Part shown: positions 6,935-8,189 of the stretch, one piece after another
How positions within the stretch are numbered: position 1 is the stretch's first letter
Layout of the letters: each line of letters begins with the position of its first letter
Source: 0-14-0-20-45-22 sp041645495
GTDB taxonomy: Bacteria; Fidelibacterota; UBA2242
Direction: 5' to 3'
NCBI GenBank assembly: GCA_041645495.1
Contig: JBAZPZ010000089.1
Location: 1-8,189 of the forward strand
Length of the DNA stretch: 8,189 nt
The notes under the pieces: generated by a model
What the model saw: the letters and a program-made list of their open reading frames with translations, nothing else
What the model was told of the DNA's origin: nothing
Database searches by the model: none
Program-made: the position numbers and the translations under genes

Positions 6935-8189
6935 ATACCGATTTCAATTCGACGCGGTTCCGAATAATAGGTCGGATTGACAAAGTATTCGTGAATCGAG
7001 TTGACCGGCGTTTTGACGCCAAGAGCGATGACACGTTCCTCGTCGGTCGTGAATCCCGCTCTGCCGGTTTCGTCGTAAACATTCGTCTCATTCAACCGGT
7101 CAAACAGGTTTTGGATGCGAATAAAAAATTCACTATCGAACTTTCCGAATTTCACGCGATAGAACGCTTTCACATCGACCGTATAGGTCGAAGGTTTGGA
7201 ATCGGCATTCGTCAGGAGAGATGTAATATCCTCGCTTTTCTGCGGTGTGAACGGCAGTCCGCTTCCATACCTTCCAATGAAATTGACGCCGTAATTCTGC
7301 GAATTGTATCCGATCGTGACGTTGACGGTATGGCGCTGATCCCAGCTGAGCGGATTCAACTGGATTTCCGGTTCCGATCCGCCGGCAACGGCATTGCGGT
7401 AGGCTTCGGGATCGGAGGCTGTGCCTTTGGCTATCTGAAGCGTATAATCGAAGTTCGTATAAAGTCCGTTCGGATTCTGCTGATTCAGTGCGATCGTGAT
7501 GCCTTTCACGACGCCAAAATCGCTGTTGACTAATTTGCTGTACGTAGCGGAACCGCCGAAAACTTCGATCTCTTCGGCGCGCGTACCGGTCAAGTCGCGG
7601 ATGTCTTTGATGTAAGCAGTGACGTCGATGGAAAAATTATTACCGATCTGTTGCTGAACGCCGATTTCTCCGACGATCGTCTGCTCCGGTTTCAGGTCGG
7701 CGTTTCCGATGACGCCCTGATTGCCGGTTCCGGATCCCAGTTCAAATCCCGGATTCTGATACAGGTATGTAAAATTCGGAATCTGGAAAAAGTGTCCGTA
7801 GGAAAAATGGAATACGCCGCGATCGCTGATGGGAAATGAAATGCCGATGCGTGGACTGATCTTGAATTTTGCCGACGCTTTCTTGTACCAGTATTTCTCA
7901 CGATCAGTTACAGTCACGATCGGTTCGCCATTGTCCTTTACTCCATTGCCATTCGTATCAATGTAACGGTTGGACGGTTTGATCGGATCGTAGATTTCAG
8001 GATCGCTCGGATCGGCCAGAATGACGCCATCCGGTTCGAAATAATCGATACGAATTCCGATGTTGACGATAATCTCGCTGAATTCCATTTTATCCTGCAG
8101 ATAAGCCGCCCATTCATACGGTTTGTGCCGATAATAACTGGCGTAAATCGTGCTATCCGGTAAAATCGTTGGATGAATGAACGGATTGA
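6919..8189 (-). CDS. TonB-dependent outer-membrane receptor, C-terminal beta-barrel part (5' end outside window)
   Basis: The frame is open from the right edge (first full codon 8187-8185, Asn) to TGA at 6919, giving 422 residues. The Met at 8088 is internal: upstream codons continue as NPFIHPTILPD and YYRHKPYEWAAYLQDK, a normal receptor barrel sequence, so the gene is longer than the ATG at 8088 suggests. Typical barrel features follow: FHFSYGHFFQIPNF, the GNADLKPEQT signature (about 7680-7710), alternating aromatic strands, WDQRHTVNVTIGY and a short C-terminal strand ending RRIEIGMRFSL. The TonB box and plug domain must lie outside the window. Such receptors take up siderophores, vitamins, or glycans using TonB energy; the substrate cannot be read here. 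The following gene overlaps by 4 nt, resembling SusC/SusD-style pairings in arrangement only: the large protein shows no SusD features. Confidence 0.93.
   Translation of the reverse strand, partial: NPFIHPTILPDSTIYASYYRHKPYEWAAYLQDKMEFSEIIVNIGIRIDYFEPDGVILADPSDPEIYDPIKPSNRYIDTNGNGVKDNGEPIVTVTDREKYWYKKASAKFKISPRIGISFPISDRGVFHFSYGHFFQIPNFTYLYQNPGFELGSGTGNQGVIGNADLKPEQTIVGEIGVQQQIGNNFSIDVTAYIKDIRDLTGTRAEEIEVFGGSATYSKLVNSDFGVVKGITIALNQQNPNGLYTNFDYTLQIAKGTASDPEAYRNAVAGGSEPEIQLNPLSWDQRHTVNVTIGYNSQNYGVNFIGRYGSGLPFTPQKSEDITSLLTNADSKPSTYTVDVKAFYRVKFGKFDSEFFIRIQNLFDRLNETNVYDETGRAGFTTDEERVIALGVKTPVNSIHEYFVNPTYYSEPRRIEIGMRFSL
7924..7959 (-). other. EF-hand-like calcium loop within the receptor barrel
   Basis: Twelve residues DTNGNGVKDNGE match the EF-hand/dockerin loop pattern: Asp at 1, Asn at 3, Asn at 5, hydrophobic Val at 7, Asp at 9 and Glu at 12, with Gly at 6. 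It falls between two barrel strands (IGIRIDYFEPD before and KISPRIGISFP after), in a long polar stretch that is probably an extracellular loop. No second EF helix pair is visible, so this is a lone loop. Confidence 0.65.

Noticed and set aside
6991..7533. A 180-codon plus-strand frame opposite the receptor gene
   Set aside because: Antisense shadow: low-complexity Arg/Ile composition, and the opposite strand holds recognisable barrel sequence.
7986..8088. ATG at 8088 as the start of the receptor
   Set aside because: The frame stays open upstream to the window edge with normal receptor sequence, and a 389-residue receptor without plug would be truncated; the Met is internal.

Overview
The window reads as part of one minus-strand operon for cell-envelope proteins. 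Transcription runs from right to left: a TonB-dependent outer-membrane receptor (3' part only, entering from the right edge), a 1316-residue secreted multidomain protein, a PorV/PorQ-type outer-membrane beta-barrel, and a secreted protein ending in a parallel beta-helix (5' part only, leaving at the left edge). Coding density is almost complete. The receptor and the large protein overlap by 4 nt, the large protein and the barrel are about 9 nt apart, and the barrel and beta-helix genes are 33 nt apart. No stretch over 300 nt lacks a gene. I see no RNA gene, mobile element, CRISPR array, promoter or terminator. The operon's promoter should lie beyond the right edge and its terminator beyond the left edge.

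The organism looks like a Gram-negative member of the Fibrobacteres-Chlorobi-Bacteroidetes superphylum or a neighbouring candidate phylum (Ignavibacteria, Calditrichaeota, Marinimicrobia or KSB1-like). This is inferred from family resemblance: a TonB receptor, a PorV-like barrel and a large protein with DGIDNDGD motifs and a C-terminal sorting-type domain are typical neighbours there. Base composition is close to balanced and uniform across the window, and nothing suggests recent transfer.

Region by region: 6919-8189 is the receptor barrel with an EF-hand-like calcium loop in what is probably an extracellular loop. 2972-6922 is the large secreted protein, with signal peptide, four acidic DG(I/V)DND motifs, a fibronectin-III-like domain and a C-terminal domain like those recognised by type IX secretion. 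1946-2962 is the PorV/PorQ-like barrel. 1-1912 is a signal-peptide protein with a propeller-like N-terminal half and beta-helix repeats.

A working model, which is inference, is that the receptor imports a substrate or senses it, the large protein is the surface-exposed or released partner, and the PorV-like barrel helps it across or onto the outer membrane, as PorV does for type IX cargo. The gene set is not unique, but its tight translational coupling and shared calcium-loop theme are worth following up. Two of the four genes are truncated by the window and lack an in-window start or stop.
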